This document shows, piece by piece, positions 55,235 to 63,793 of a stretch of 64,000 nt of DNA; within the stretch, counting starts at the first letter, position 1, and every line of letters starts with the position of its first letter. The notes beneath the pieces are model-generated. The model searched no databases. It was not told where the DNA came from and saw only the letters and a program-made list of their open reading frames with translations. Location of the stretch: assembly GCA_023412855.1 (NCBI GenBank), contig JAEZRJ010000080.1, positions 19,994 to 83,993 on the forward strand, read 5' to 3'. The translations under genes and the position numbers were made by a program. This stretch comes from Bacillota bacterium. Its GTDB lineage: Bacteria; Bacillota; Clostridia; Lachnospirales; Lachnospiraceae.

Positions 55235-56017
55235 ATGTATTTCTTATTTTTTATCATTAGCTTTTTAGCATCGATAATCGGTGCTATTTGCGGAATCGGC
55301 GGGGGTGTGATCATAAAGCCCGTTTTGGATGCGGCCGGATTAATGGAAGTAGGGGCAGTCAGTTTCTTGTCAGGGTGCACTGTATTATCCATGTCCTTCG
55401 TTTCCGTCGTACGTTCTTCGGGGAGCAAGGATAAAGTGATCGAGTGGAGAACAGGAACAGCGCTTGCTGCCGGAGCGGCAATAGGGGGAGCCGGGGGAAA
55501 AGAAATTTTTCAGTATGCCTACAGCCATTTTGCGGACAGCAGCCATGTCGGAGCCCTTCAGTCAGCAGTCCTTTTACTTGTGACGCTGCTCACTTTCGTA
55601 TACACTTGGAATAAACATAAAGTGAAAACTAACCATATAAGAAGTTTGTTTCTATGTGTTGTTATAGGATTGGCTCTCGGCCTTATGTCAGCATTTCTGG
55701 GTATTGGAGGAGGGCCGATTAATTTGATGGTACTTTCTTTTTTCTTTTCCATGACAACGAAACAGGCGGCTGTCAATTCTTTATATATCATATTATTTTC
55801 GCAGTTTACCAGCTTGATGAGTACGCTTGCGGGGAATACGGTACCTGAATTTCCCGTAAGTATTTTGGCATTTATGATTATGGGCGGAGTCTTGGGAGCA
55901 CTTGCAGGAGGCAGAATTAACGAGCGGATTGCCGACAGACATGTGAGCAAGCTTTTTATGGTTCTGATGGCTGTTATAATGGGAATTAATATTTATAATA
56001 TCCATATGTTTTTATGA
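55235..56017 (+). CDS. TauE/SafE-family membrane exporter
   Basis: Membrane protein of 260 aa with seven to eight helices and the duplicated glycine-rich TauE/SafE blocks (GAICGIGGGVIIKPVL near residue 15, and AFLGIGGGPINLMVL near 155). Family members export sulfite, sulfonates or related organic anions. Being 3 bp after the sulfatase maturase gene, it is likely to remove sulfate or sulfite released by the sulfatase. The substrate is inferred from context. Confidence 0.85.
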   Translation: MYFLFFIISFLASIIGAICGIGGGVIIKPVLDAAGLMEVGAVSFLSGCTVLSMSFVSVVRSSGSKDKVIEWRTGTALAAGAAIGGAGGKEIFQYAYSHFADSSHVGALQSAVLLLVTLLTFVYTWNKHKVKTNHIRSLFLCVVIGLALGLMSAFLGIGGGPINLMVLSFFFSMTTKQAAVNSLYIILFSQFTSLMSTLAGNTVPEFPVSILAFMIMGGVLGALAGGRINERIADRHVSKLFMVLMAVIMGINIYNIHMFL

Positions 56018-56056
56018 AAAAAGGGCTTATGTAATATAAGGGCATATTTTTACCAA

Positions 56057-56085
56057 TTGCATGTATCCGGTTTTTACATTATAAT
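56057..56085 (+). promoter_or_regulatory. Promoter of the aconitase-family hydratase gene
   Basis: TTGCAT at 56057-56062, a 17-bp spacer and TATAAT at 56080-56085, 38 bp before the start codon, in the gap after the exporter gene. Confidence 0.7.
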
Positions 56086-56122
56086 TGGAAAAGATAATCG
56101 AAAGAACGATAGGAGGATACGC

Positions 56123-58417
56123 ATGATACAATTATATGAAACTGGCGCATATCTGCTGAATGGAACGGAACTGATTCCCGATGATGGAAATGCACAGGCA
56201 GCAATCAAGAGTAAGACAGGTAAAAACATAAATAAAGAAGATGCGGCGAAGGAAACGATTGCCTATGGTATTTTGGAAGAGCACAATACTTCAGGCAACA
56301 TGAATAAGCTGAAAATAAAATTCGATAAATTGACCTCCCATGATATTACATTTGTAGGCATTATACAGACGGCGCGCGCGTCCGGACTGGAGAAGTTTCC
56401 GGTTCCATATGTGCTGACCAACTGTCATAATTCCCTTTGTGCGGTAGGAGGCACCATCAATGAAGATGATCACATGTTCGGCCTTTCCTGCGCGAAGAAA
56501 TACGGCGGTGTGTATGTGCCCCCTCATCAGGCTGTTATCCACCAGTATGCGAGAGAGATGCTCGCAGGCGGAGGACGCATGATCCTTGGCTCGGATTCCC
56601 ACACCCGTTACGGCGCGCTGGGAACCATGGCGATGGGAGAAGGCGGACCGGAGCTGGTGAAGCAGCTTTTGAACCAGACCTACGACATTAACATGCCGGA
56701 GGTGATCGGCGTCTATCTGGCCGGCGAGCCGGTAAAGGGCGTAGGACCTCAGGACGTGGCGCTTGCCATTATCGGCAAGGTATTTGCTAATGGATATGTA
56801 AAAAATAAAATAATGGAATTCGTCGGACCGGGCGTGGATTCTTTAAGCGCAGATTTTAGGATCGGCATCGACGTAATGACGACGGAGACCACCTGCCTTT
56901 CCTCCATCTGGAAGACAGATAAGGAAATCGAGGAGTTCTACGAGATACACGGCAGGAAAGAAGAGTATAAAGAGCTTGCGCCGGGCCAGACGGCATACTA
57001 TGACGGTATGATCGTAGTAGACCTGAGTGCGGTCAGACCGATGATCGCAATGCCCTTCCATCCCAGCAACACTTATACGATTGAAGAGCTGAATGCCAAT
57101 TTGGATGATATTCTCGACGATGTAGAAAAAAAGGCGATTGTCAGTCTGGACGGAGCGGTTGATTTCACATTGAAGAATAAAGTGAAGAACGGCAAATTTT
57201 ATGTGGACCAGGGTATTATCGCAGGCTGTGCAGGCGGGGGATTTGAGAACATCTGCGCGGCAGCGGACATTCTGAAGGGGGCTTATATCGGTTCAGACGG
57301 ATTTACCTTAAGCGTATACCCCGCTTCCACGCCTATTTATATGGAGCTTATCAGGAACGGCTGTGCGGCATCGCTTATGGAGACAGGTGCGGTACTTAAG
57401 ACGGCTTTCTGCGGCCCTTGCTTCGGTGCGGGCGATACGCCGGCGAACAACGCTTTCAGCATCCGGCATTCCACGAGAAACTTCCCGAACAGAGAAGGTT
57501 CCAAGCTGCAGAACGGACAGATTTCTTCCGTCGCTCTGATGGATGCCCGTTCTATCGCAGCCACAAGCGCGAACAAGGGTATTCTTACGGCAGCTACAGA
57601 CTTTGACGGAACGATCGGCAAATATAAATATCATTTTGATTCCAACATCTATGCGAACCGTGTATTCGATTCCAAGGGAGTGGCGGACCCCGACACAGAG
57701 ATTCAATTCGGCCCTAACATCAAGGACTGGCCGATGATGGGAGCACTTCCTGAGAATCTGGTACTTCGCGTAGTTTCCGAGATACATGATACGGTTACCA
57801 CGACGGACGAGCTGATTCCTTCCGGGGAGACATCTTCCTACCGTTCCAATCCTTTAGGGCTTGCAGAATTTACGCTGTCCAGAAAGGACCCTGCTTATGT
57901 GGGCCGTGCCAAGGATATTCAAATGGCGCAGACGGCGGTTATGGAAGGCAAGTGCCCGCTTGAAGCAAAGCCGGAATTAAAGCCTGTAATGGCGGTCATC
58001 CATAAGGACTATCCCGAGGCAGGCGAAGGTAATATCGGCTTTGGTTCTACCATCTTTGCGGTAAAGCCGGGCGACGGCTCTGCCAGAGAACAGGCAGCTT
58101 CCTGCCAGAAGGTGCTCGGAGGCTGGGCGAATATCGCCAACGAATATGCTACGAAGAGATATCGTTCCAATCTGATCAACTGGGGTATGCTCCCTTTTAT
58201 CATCAAAGAAGATCATAAAAAGCTTCCTTTTAAGAATCTGGATTATATTTTCATACCTGATATTAAGAAGGCGGTAGAGGAAAAAGCGGACAGCATCGCA
58301 GCCTTTGCAGTAGGAGAAAGCGATATGGTAAGGTTCGAGCTGTCGTTAGGAGAGCTTACCGATGAAGAACGTCAGATCATTCTGAGGGGCTGTCTGATTA
58401 ATTATAACAGGGTTTAG
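56123..58417 (+). CDS. Aconitase-family hydratase (YbhJ-like)
   Basis: Iron-sulfur hydro-lyase of the aconitase family; many clostridial genomes annotate this type simply as hydratase. The ATG at 56123 has TAGGAGGA; the longer frame from 56057 spans the promoter. The 764-aa protein has the expected three cluster cysteines, C369 ([12 protein letters not shown]), C430 and C433 ([10 protein letters not shown]), plus [19 protein letters not shown] near residue 155. The usual SCTN motif is GCAG here, which places it outside classic AcnA/AcnB. The true substrate is unknown; citrate/isocitrate is only a family inference. Confidence 0.88.
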   Translation: MIQLYETGAYLLNGTELIPDDGNAQAAIKSKTGKNINKEDAAKETIAYGILEEHNTSGNMNKLKIKFDKLTSHDITFVGIIQTARASGLEKFPVPYVLTNCHNSLCAVGGTINEDDHMFGLSCAKKYGGVYVPPHQAVIHQYAREMLAGGGRMILGSDSHTRYGALGTMAMGEGGPELVKQLLNQTYDINMPEVIGVYLAGEPVKGVGPQDVALAIIGKVFANGYVKNKIMEFVGPGVDSLSADFRIGIDVMTTETTCLSSIWKTDKEIEEFYEIHGRKEEYKELAPGQTAYYDGMIVVDLSAVRPMIAMPFHPSNTYTIEELNANLDDILDDVEKKAIVSLDGAVDFTLKNKVKNGKFYVDQGIIAGCAGGGFENICAAADILKGAYIGSDGFTLSVYPASTPIYMELIRNGCAASLMETGAVLKTAFCGPCFGAGDTPANNAFSIRHSTRNFPNREGSKLQNGQISSVALMDARSIAATSANKGILTAATDFDGTIGKYKYHFDSNIYANRVFDSKGVADPDTEIQFGPNIKDWPMMGALPENLVLRVVSEIHDTVTTTDELIPSGETSSYRSNPLGLAEFTLSRKDPAYVGRAKDIQMAQTAVMEGKCPLEAKPELKPVMAVIHKDYPEAGEGNIGFGSTIFAVKPGDGSAREQAASCQKVLGGWANIANEYATKRYRSNLINWGMLPFIIKEDHKKLPFKNLDYIFIPDIKKAVEEKADSIAAFAVGESDMVRFELSLGELTDEERQIILRGCLINYNRV

Positions 58418-58450
58418 TAAAGTATTTCTGTGAATATCCGATATATTATG

Positions 58451-58488
58451 TGCAGGGCAAAGTGCTTCGGCCGAGAACTTGCCCTGCA
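58451..58488 (+). terminator. Stem-loop after the hydratase gene
   Basis: TGCAGGGCAAAGT at 58451-58463 pairs with ACTTGCCCTGCA at 58477-58488 with one bulged A. No clear T-run follows, so termination is uncertain. Confidence 0.5.
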
Positions 58489-58550
58489 ATATAACATCGT
58501 TGAGCCACGGATGGTATTTATGAGACGTAACATGGTTACGCTGATAGATG

Positions 58551-58660
58551 CCATTTTTTTATTTAATAGGAAAGTACACCTATTACATAAAAATGGATGC
58601 ACAACTACGCGCGCGGAACAAAAGCTGTGCTGCTAAAGTAGTGGCTGAGAGAGTGTGGGA
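58551..58660 (+). repeat. Degenerate copy of the structured repeat
   Basis: Same orientation as the copy at 24045. It has a long imperfect hairpin (CCATTTTT... at 58551 to AAAATGG at 58596, loop AAGTACA), the GCACAACTACGCGCGC linker, and the core start GGAACAAAAGCTGTGCTGCTAAAGTA from 58615 (split across motifs). The far inverted end is eroded. The lower stem arms differ from the other copies yet remain complementary. Confidence 0.8.
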
Positions 58661-58691
58661 GCTGAAAAGCGAACGGAGAAAGGAGCAGAAA

Positions 58692-59795
58692 TTGATCATT
58701 AATTCCTCGAGCATAGGAATGGAATCCGAAAGAAGTTACAGTTCATTTACGTCAAGAAAGACAAGTGCCTTACTCCTTGTCGGTACAGCCGGCCCTCTGG
58801 GAAACAGCGGGCAGTCCGAAGATATTTTCGGTACGGGAACAAAGGGTGATGCGAAAGAGCAGACGGAGGAAGAGAAGAAGAAAGCCCTGCAGGAGAAACT
58901 GCGGGAAATGAGTTCTTATTCCAGAGTGAATCGCCCGTCCTACTTGTTAAATAAACGAGATGGGCTGAGTACGATCAGGCAAAATTGCATGCAATATTTG
59001 ATGAAGATATTCTTTGGAGAAACGAAGAAATGGGATTATAGCAAGATGCTGAGCGAAGTGAAAGGCCTTCAGAATTCATCGTCGCCGCCGGTCACGGAAG
59101 TTCTTTATTACAATCAGGAAATCTACTATAGAGAAGAAGAGAATACCTCCTTTTCGGCTATGGGTACCGTAAAATGCGCAGACGGCAGGGAAATCAAGTT
59201 CAATCTCGATGTGGAGATGAGCAGAAGCTTTTCCTCCTACTATGAAGAGAATTATACGCAGATACAATCGCGGATGTGTGACCCTCTCGTCATCAATTTG
59301 GAAGGGAACATCGCGGAGCTTACTGACCAGACATTCTTTTTTGACATCGACGCGGACGGTGTGAAAGACGAGATTTCCAAGCTGGGCAAGGGCAGCGGAT
59401 ATCTGGCTCTGGATAAGAATGGGGATGGAGTCATTAACGATGGAAGCGAGCTTTTTGGTGCGAAGTCAGGAAACGGCTTTTCGGATCTGGCAGCTTATGA
59501 TTCCGATGGCAACGGTTGGATTGACGAAGCCGACGAGATTTGGAACAAGCTCTGCATTTGGATAAAGGATGAAAACGGCGACAAATGTTATAAATTATCG
59601 GAGAAAAAAGTAGGAGCGATCTGCCTTGCAAACGTTTCCACCGATTTTTCCCTTACCGCCGCAAACAATGCCACTAACGGAATGATAAGGCGGACCGGTC
59701 TTTTTCTGTATGAAAATGGGGGAGCCGGAAGTATACAGCATTTGGATGTGACGTGCCATGGAGACGATAGGGCGCATCTGGATGTGATGAGCTGA
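58692..59795 (+). CDS. EF-hand-like calcium-loop protein, unknown function
   Basis: Unknown protein of about 367 aa. I prefer a TTG start at 58692 because AAAGGAG precedes it by 6 bp; the open frame runs back through the repeat to 58548 without support. The C-terminal third carries several Dx(D/N)xDG loops: DIDADGVKDE, DKNGDGVINDGSELFG and DSDGNGWIDEADEIW, and a weaker DENGD. The pattern LALDKNGDGVINDGSELFG is shared with other bacterial surface or toxin-like proteins. No signal peptide or membrane helix is visible, which is odd for a calcium-loop protein. It precedes spoIID. Start and function are uncertain. Confidence 0.72.
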   Translation: MIINSSSIGMESERSYSSFTSRKTSALLLVGTAGPLGNSGQSEDIFGTGTKGDAKEQTEEEKKKALQEKLREMSSYSRVNRPSYLLNKRDGLSTIRQNCMQYLMKIFFGETKKWDYSKMLSEVKGLQNSSSPPVTEVLYYNQEIYYREEENTSFSAMGTVKCADGREIKFNLDVEMSRSFSSYYEENYTQIQSRMCDPLVINLEGNIAELTDQTFFFDIDADGVKDEISKLGKGSGYLALDKNGDGVINDGSELFGAKSGNGFSDLAAYDSDGNGWIDEADEIWNKLCIWIKDENGDKCYKLSEKKVGAICLANVSTDFSLTAANNATNGMIRRTGLFLYENGGAGSIQHLDVTCHGDDRAHLDVMS

Positions 59796-59804
59796 AAATT
59801 ATAA

Positions 59805-59834
59805 GTATAGAAAGCGGATATCCTCACATACAAT
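59805..59834 (+). promoter_or_regulatory. Sigma-E-like promoter of spoIID
   Basis: CATACAAT at 59827-59834 is a perfect sigma-E -10 element. A -35-like GTATAG lies 16 bp upstream at 59805. spoIID is sigma-E dependent in Bacillus, so gene and promoter agree. Confidence 0.55.
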
Positions 59835-59851
59835 TAGGGTAGAGGTGTCCC

Positions 59852-60871
59852 ATGAAAAAATATAGAATTGCTGAGCGAATAATAGAAAATAAAAGAATCG
59901 TATCCACACCGGATTACCGGGATATGGGTGCGGTTCTTTTGTTTATTTTTCTGTTTCCTTATATTGTCACCTTTTTCTTTGGAAATGTTAATGCGGGATA
60001 TGAGGAGGCACAGGAGAGCACGAGCTTTATCGTGTGCAATACTACTTTGGCAGGAACGGAGAAAATGCCTTTAGAGACCTATCTGGCCTGCCGCCTTCCG
60101 GCAACGATAGACACAAACTACGAACCGGAAACTTTAAAAGCCCAGGCGGTAATTCTGCGAACGGAGCTTATGAAAGCGTACCGCGACAGTTTGGAGCAGG
60201 AAGGAGAGAAGCCGGCGAATAGTAAGGAGCAGGATGGTAAAAAATATATTTACGTGGAAAGCATTGTTGCCATGACCGATGGAGAGGAATATGAGAAATG
60301 CAGAGATGCCGTAAACAGTACGAGGGGAATGTACATGACCTATAAGGAAAAACCCATAAAGGCCCCTTATTTTGCCCTCAGTGCCGGAATGACAAGAAAT
60401 GGAAACGAAGTATTAAAAAGCGGAGAATACCCTTATTTGAAATCAGTAATGTGTGAAAGGGATTTCACGGCGCAGGAATATGTGCAGACCGTCAAAATAA
60501 ACAAAACCGCATTTCTCATAAGGATGCAGGAGGTGTATCCCGGGATAGTATGGGAAGAAGGAAAAGAGCTTACGGATATGCTTCAGATAGACAGAGACAG
60601 GGCAAATTATGTGACAAAGATAGAGATGGGCGGTTCTGCCATGTCGGGAGAGACGTTCCGTTCGATATTTTCCTTGAATTCCTCTTGTTTTACAGTAGAA
60701 CTTGAAAACAATGCGATTATTGACGACACAGTTGTCATAAAAGTAAAGGGCGTGGGACATGGGCTTGGCTTCTGTCAATATGCGGCCAACGAGGCGGCAA
60801 AAAAAGGAAGCGATTTCATAGATATATTAAACTATTATTTTACAGATATTGTGATAGAAAAAACTGAATAA
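59852..60871 (+). CDS. spoIID: Stage II sporulation protein D
   Basis: Lytic transglycosylase of engulfment that cuts septal peptidoglycan in the mother cell. The 339-aa protein has one N-terminal membrane helix (about residues 28-46) and a SpoIID/LytB domain with the expected catalytic Glu in PLETYLACRLPATID, followed by LKAQAVILRTEL and the ending GVGHGLGFCQYAANEAAKKG. The start has AGAGG. The spoIIQ-like gene follows 57 bp later, the common clostridial order. Confidence 0.94.
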   Translation: MKKYRIAERIIENKRIVSTPDYRDMGAVLLFIFLFPYIVTFFFGNVNAGYEEAQESTSFIVCNTTLAGTEKMPLETYLACRLPATIDTNYEPETLKAQAVILRTELMKAYRDSLEQEGEKPANSKEQDGKKYIYVESIVAMTDGEEYEKCRDAVNSTRGMYMTYKEKPIKAPYFALSAGMTRNGNEVLKSGEYPYLKSVMCERDFTAQEYVQTVKINKTAFLIRMQEVYPGIVWEEGKELTDMLQIDRDRANYVTKIEMGGSAMSGETFRSIFSLNSSCFTVELENNAIIDDTVVIKVKGVGHGLGFCQYAANEAAKKGSDFIDILNYYFTDIVIEKTE

Positions 60872-60894
60872 AGAATGCGAAATCGGCAAAACTA
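60866..60894 (+). promoter_or_regulatory. Sigma-F/G-like promoter of the spoIIQ-like gene
   Basis: GGCAAAACTA at 60885-60894 matches the forespore -10 pattern GGNNANAHTR at every fixed position. A GAATA (one mismatch to GYWTA) lies at 60866-60870 with a 14-bp spacer, at the 3' end of spoIID. spoIIQ is sigma-F dependent in Bacillus. Confidence 0.5.
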
Positions 60895-60927
60895 TCGATG
60901 AGGATAAAATCTTTAGGAGGAATCAAT

Positions 60928-61824
60928 ATGAGAAGAAGAAATAGATCCAGTGCGAAAAGGGAAAAAGCCATCATGCTGTTCTCATCGGTATTTGTGCTTA
61001 CGGCACTTACAGTGACAGGGCTGTTTGTAAGGGGCAGGAGCGAAGAAAAAAGCGACGGCTATGTAGTCGATTTCAGTTCGATAGAAAATGAGAAAAGTGA
61101 ATTGGCGGATAACAAGACTGTTCAGGGAACAGAAAATGCAGGAAGCGTAGTGACATCCGACGATTTGGACTACGATCCCTATTATCAGGAGACCAATTCA
61201 GCAAACGTAGAGAATGCGCAGACTGCTCAGACAGTAAACGACGCCCTTCAGAAGGGAACCAAGAAGAATACGGATGACAAAGACAATAAGGATAAGGAAA
61301 AAAATGATAAGAACGAAGAAGGAATGTTCGACGAGACTATCGATACGGCACGTTTAGAGCAGATGGAAGATACTATGGCAATCGCCACCTCCATCCAGCC
61401 GGCGCTTACGTTCAACGATGGCGACAGTCTGGCATGGCCTATCGTAGGCAACATACTCATTAATTACAGTATGGACAAGACCGTATACTTTCCCACCTTG
61501 GAGCAGTATAAATATAACCCTGCCATCATTATTTCCGCAGTAGAAGGTGAGACGATTACGGCAGCGGCAGCCGGTAAGGTCACCAGCGTATTTACCGATC
61601 CTGAAATCGGCAATGCAGTAGTTGTGGAACTGGGCGGAGGCTATGAGGTCACATACGGACAGCTTAAGGATATTACGGTATCGGAGGGCGGCTATGTGAA
61701 TAAGGGAGATATCATCGGTAGTGTGGCGGCTCCTACGAAATATTTTGTGGTAGAAGGATGCAACGTTTACTTCAAACTGACAAAGAATGGAGTTCCCGTA
61801 AATCCCATGACGAAACTAAGCTAA
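60928..61824 (+). CDS. spoIIQ: M23/LytM-fold protein, SpoIIQ-like
   Basis: Forespore membrane protein of the engulfment channel by context and architecture. The ATG at 60928 has AGGAGGAATC; the longer frame is unsupported. The 298-aa protein has one membrane helix (about residues 18-36), an acidic, Lys/Asp-rich stretch (about 105-130) and a C-terminal LytM fold (AVEGETITAAAAGKV, VVVELGGGYEVTYGQL, GGYVNKGDIIGSV). The zinc ligands of active LytM domains are missing: no HxxxD, Gln where YxHL has His, and NVYF where HxHF is expected. It is therefore likely structural. Confidence 0.85.
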   Translation: MRRRNRSSAKREKAIMLFSSVFVLTALTVTGLFVRGRSEEKSDGYVVDFSSIENEKSELADNKTVQGTENAGSVVTSDDLDYDPYYQETNSANVENAQTAQTVNDALQKGTKKNTDDKDNKDKEKNDKNEEGMFDETIDTARLEQMEDTMAIATSIQPALTFNDGDSLAWPIVGNILINYSMDKTVYFPTLEQYKYNPAIIISAVEGETITAAAAGKVTSVFTDPEIGNAVVVELGGGYEVTYGQLKDITVSEGGYVNKGDIIGSVAAPTKYFVVEGCNVYFKLTKNGVPVNPMTKLS

Positions 61825-61858
61825 CAACAGGATGTGAAAATCATAATGAGGCTATTTA

Positions 61859-61914
61859 AGCGGAGGTAACCGGCGCTGTATCTTAAGATGCAGCTTAGGA
61901 AGATTACCTCCGCT
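61859..61914 (+). terminator. Hairpin after the spoIIQ-like gene
   Basis: AGCGGAGGTAA (61859-61869) pairs with TTACCTCCGCT (61904-61914), enclosing a smaller CTGTATCTTAAGATGCAG hairpin. There is no T-run, so the function (terminator or RNA element) is open. The rest of 61825-62072 shows nothing else. Confidence 0.55.
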
Positions 61915-62072
61915 ATTACGTGGATTACTCTTTACCTTACGAAGGGTTCGGGTTATAATTTCTATAAGACTGTGGGACTGGTATATCATCCGCAAATTCA
62001 CCGGACGATATATCAGCGGCAGCAAAAGACGGGAAATGGATGATAGACATACCCTAAGAAGAAAGAGATTTT

Positions 62073-63656
62073 ATGAAAAAATATTTATGGCTGTGTGCTC
62101 TGGTAAGCGCCCTGGCCCTGGCGGGCTGTGCCTATACATATCCGGCGGAGGAAGCTGCCGTATCGCCGGGAAATCAGGAAGAAAATAAAGAGCAGGAGAG
62201 TCTGGGGATGGAACCTGTTTTCGATTATGAGGTTCCGATAAGCTGTCCCGGTATTTTGGTGAATCAGACAGGATACGTGCCTGAGGGGAAAAAGGTCGCG
62301 GTATTTCGAGGCAGCAGGATGCCGGACAGCTTCGAGGTAGTGGACGAGGAAACCGGAGAGGTTGTATTTGAGGGTAAGGTGGAGGACGAGAGATATAACG
62401 ATACACTGAAGGAGTATAACGGCTACGGTGTATTCGACGATTTGGAAAAGCCCGGAAGTTATTACATACAAGCGCCGATCCTTGGCCGTTCCTATTCCTT
62501 CCTCATAGAAAAGAACATATACGACGACGTATTTTATCTGGCATGTAAAAAGTATTATTTCAGCCGCTGCGGTATCACACTTGTAGAGGCGCTGGCGGGA
62601 GATGCGGCACACACTGCCTGTCATACACAGGCAGCTCTTTTGGATGAAGATAACAGAATATCGGTGGATGTGAGCGGCGGCTGGCATATGGATGAAAATT
62701 ACTCTAAAAGCGTGGTGAAGGGAAGTCAGGTCATGGCGAACCTTCTATTGGCATACGAACTGCATCCGGGGGCATTTCCCGATGAGATGGGTATTCCTGA
62801 GAGCGGAAACGAGATTCCCGATATTTTAGATGAGGTGAAATATGAGGCCGACTGGATGCTTAAGATGCAGGATTCCGCCACGGGAGGAGTATATTCCGAG
62901 ATTGAAGTGAAGGAAAAGCATATGACACCTTATGCTACCAGGCAGGAATATTATGTGGAGCCGGTGACCTTAGAGGCTACGGCTTCCTTTGCAGCGGTGA
63001 TGGCGAAGTTCAGCTATATTTATCAGGCGTACGATACGGCTTATGCCACGGAATGCTTAAGGGCGGCAGACAGGGCATGGCGCTTTATGGAGAACAGCCG
63101 CAGCGAAAAAGAGATAGAACAGCGTTTTTTTGCGGCTGCTGAGCTTTACCGTGCTACCGGCTACAGTTCCTATAGAAGAGCCGCAGAAAGTTATTTGGCG
63201 GAGGGCTCTTATAATATGGAGAACGATTATTTCTTCTGGGGCTGTACCACGTATATATCCACGAAACAGAGCGTAGATATGAATATATGCAGCGATGTGA
63301 TGAAGGCGCTGATGAATGATGCGGAGAATATTTCGGAGAGAGCGAGAGGGGCAGGTTATCTGGCGTTCGGAAATAAGGAGCAGGATAACAATGACGAGCT
63401 CCTTCACCAGATGATGCGGCTTACGGTAGCCGACCATATCATTGCCAACCACGAATATGAGACGATCATAGAGAATCATATCCATTATTTTATGGGGCGT
63501 AACGGAATGGCAATCAGCTATATAGACGGTGCCGGGACCAATAACTATGCAGCCATCGACGCTAAGCTGGGAATTATGAATCGGTTCGATTTGAATGCCG
63601 AGCTTATCTTTATGATGAGTGAGGTCATAAGCTGGTATAACAACGTTGAAGGATAA
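62073..63656 (+). CDS. GH9-fold lipoprotein lacking catalytic acids
   Basis: Surface lipoprotein (lipobox LALAGC, Cys19) with a CelD_N-type Ig-like domain (about residues 50-145, CPGILVNQTGYVPEGKKVAVF) and an alpha-barrel GH9 domain (about 150-527). The fold signatures are kept (DVSGGWH at 199-205, HYFMGRNGMAISYIDG, DLNAELIF). However the catalytic DAGD after GGWH is MDEN (206-209), and the acid Glu expected near 502 is Met. It is thus probably not a cellulase; it may bind a glycan or cell wall polymer. It sits between sporulation genes and a D-Ala-D-Ala ligase gene. Confidence 0.83.
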   Translation: MKKYLWLCALVSALALAGCAYTYPAEEAAVSPGNQEENKEQESLGMEPVFDYEVPISCPGILVNQTGYVPEGKKVAVFRGSRMPDSFEVVDEETGEVVFEGKVEDERYNDTLKEYNGYGVFDDLEKPGSYYIQAPILGRSYSFLIEKNIYDDVFYLACKKYYFSRCGITLVEALAGDAAHTACHTQAALLDEDNRISVDVSGGWHMDENYSKSVVKGSQVMANLLLAYELHPGAFPDEMGIPESGNEIPDILDEVKYEADWMLKMQDSATGGVYSEIEVKEKHMTPYATRQEYYVEPVTLEATASFAAVMAKFSYIYQAYDTAYATECLRAADRAWRFMENSRSEKEIEQRFFAAAELYRATGYSSYRRAAESYLAEGSYNMENDYFFWGCTTYISTKQSVDMNICSDVMKALMNDAENISERARGAGYLAFGNKEQDNNDELLHQMMRLTVADHIIANHEYETIIENHIHYFMGRNGMAISYIDGAGTNNYAAIDAKLGIMNRFDLNAELIFMMSEVISWYNNVEG

Positions 63657-63793
63657 GATTGCGATAGGTAAATAGCATTTTTTGCATAGATATAGGCAAT
63701 TTATATGTTTTATTATGGAAGAAATGAGTGCTATGCTGTAGGGAATGGAGCAGGAGATAGAAGCTCGCAGGATGGAAAGGCGGAAGGGATAGT

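Noticed and set aside
58548..58691. Longer N-terminus of the calcium-loop protein
   Set aside because: This part is repeat DNA without a ribosome site; the TTG at 58692 has AAAGGAG at proper distance.
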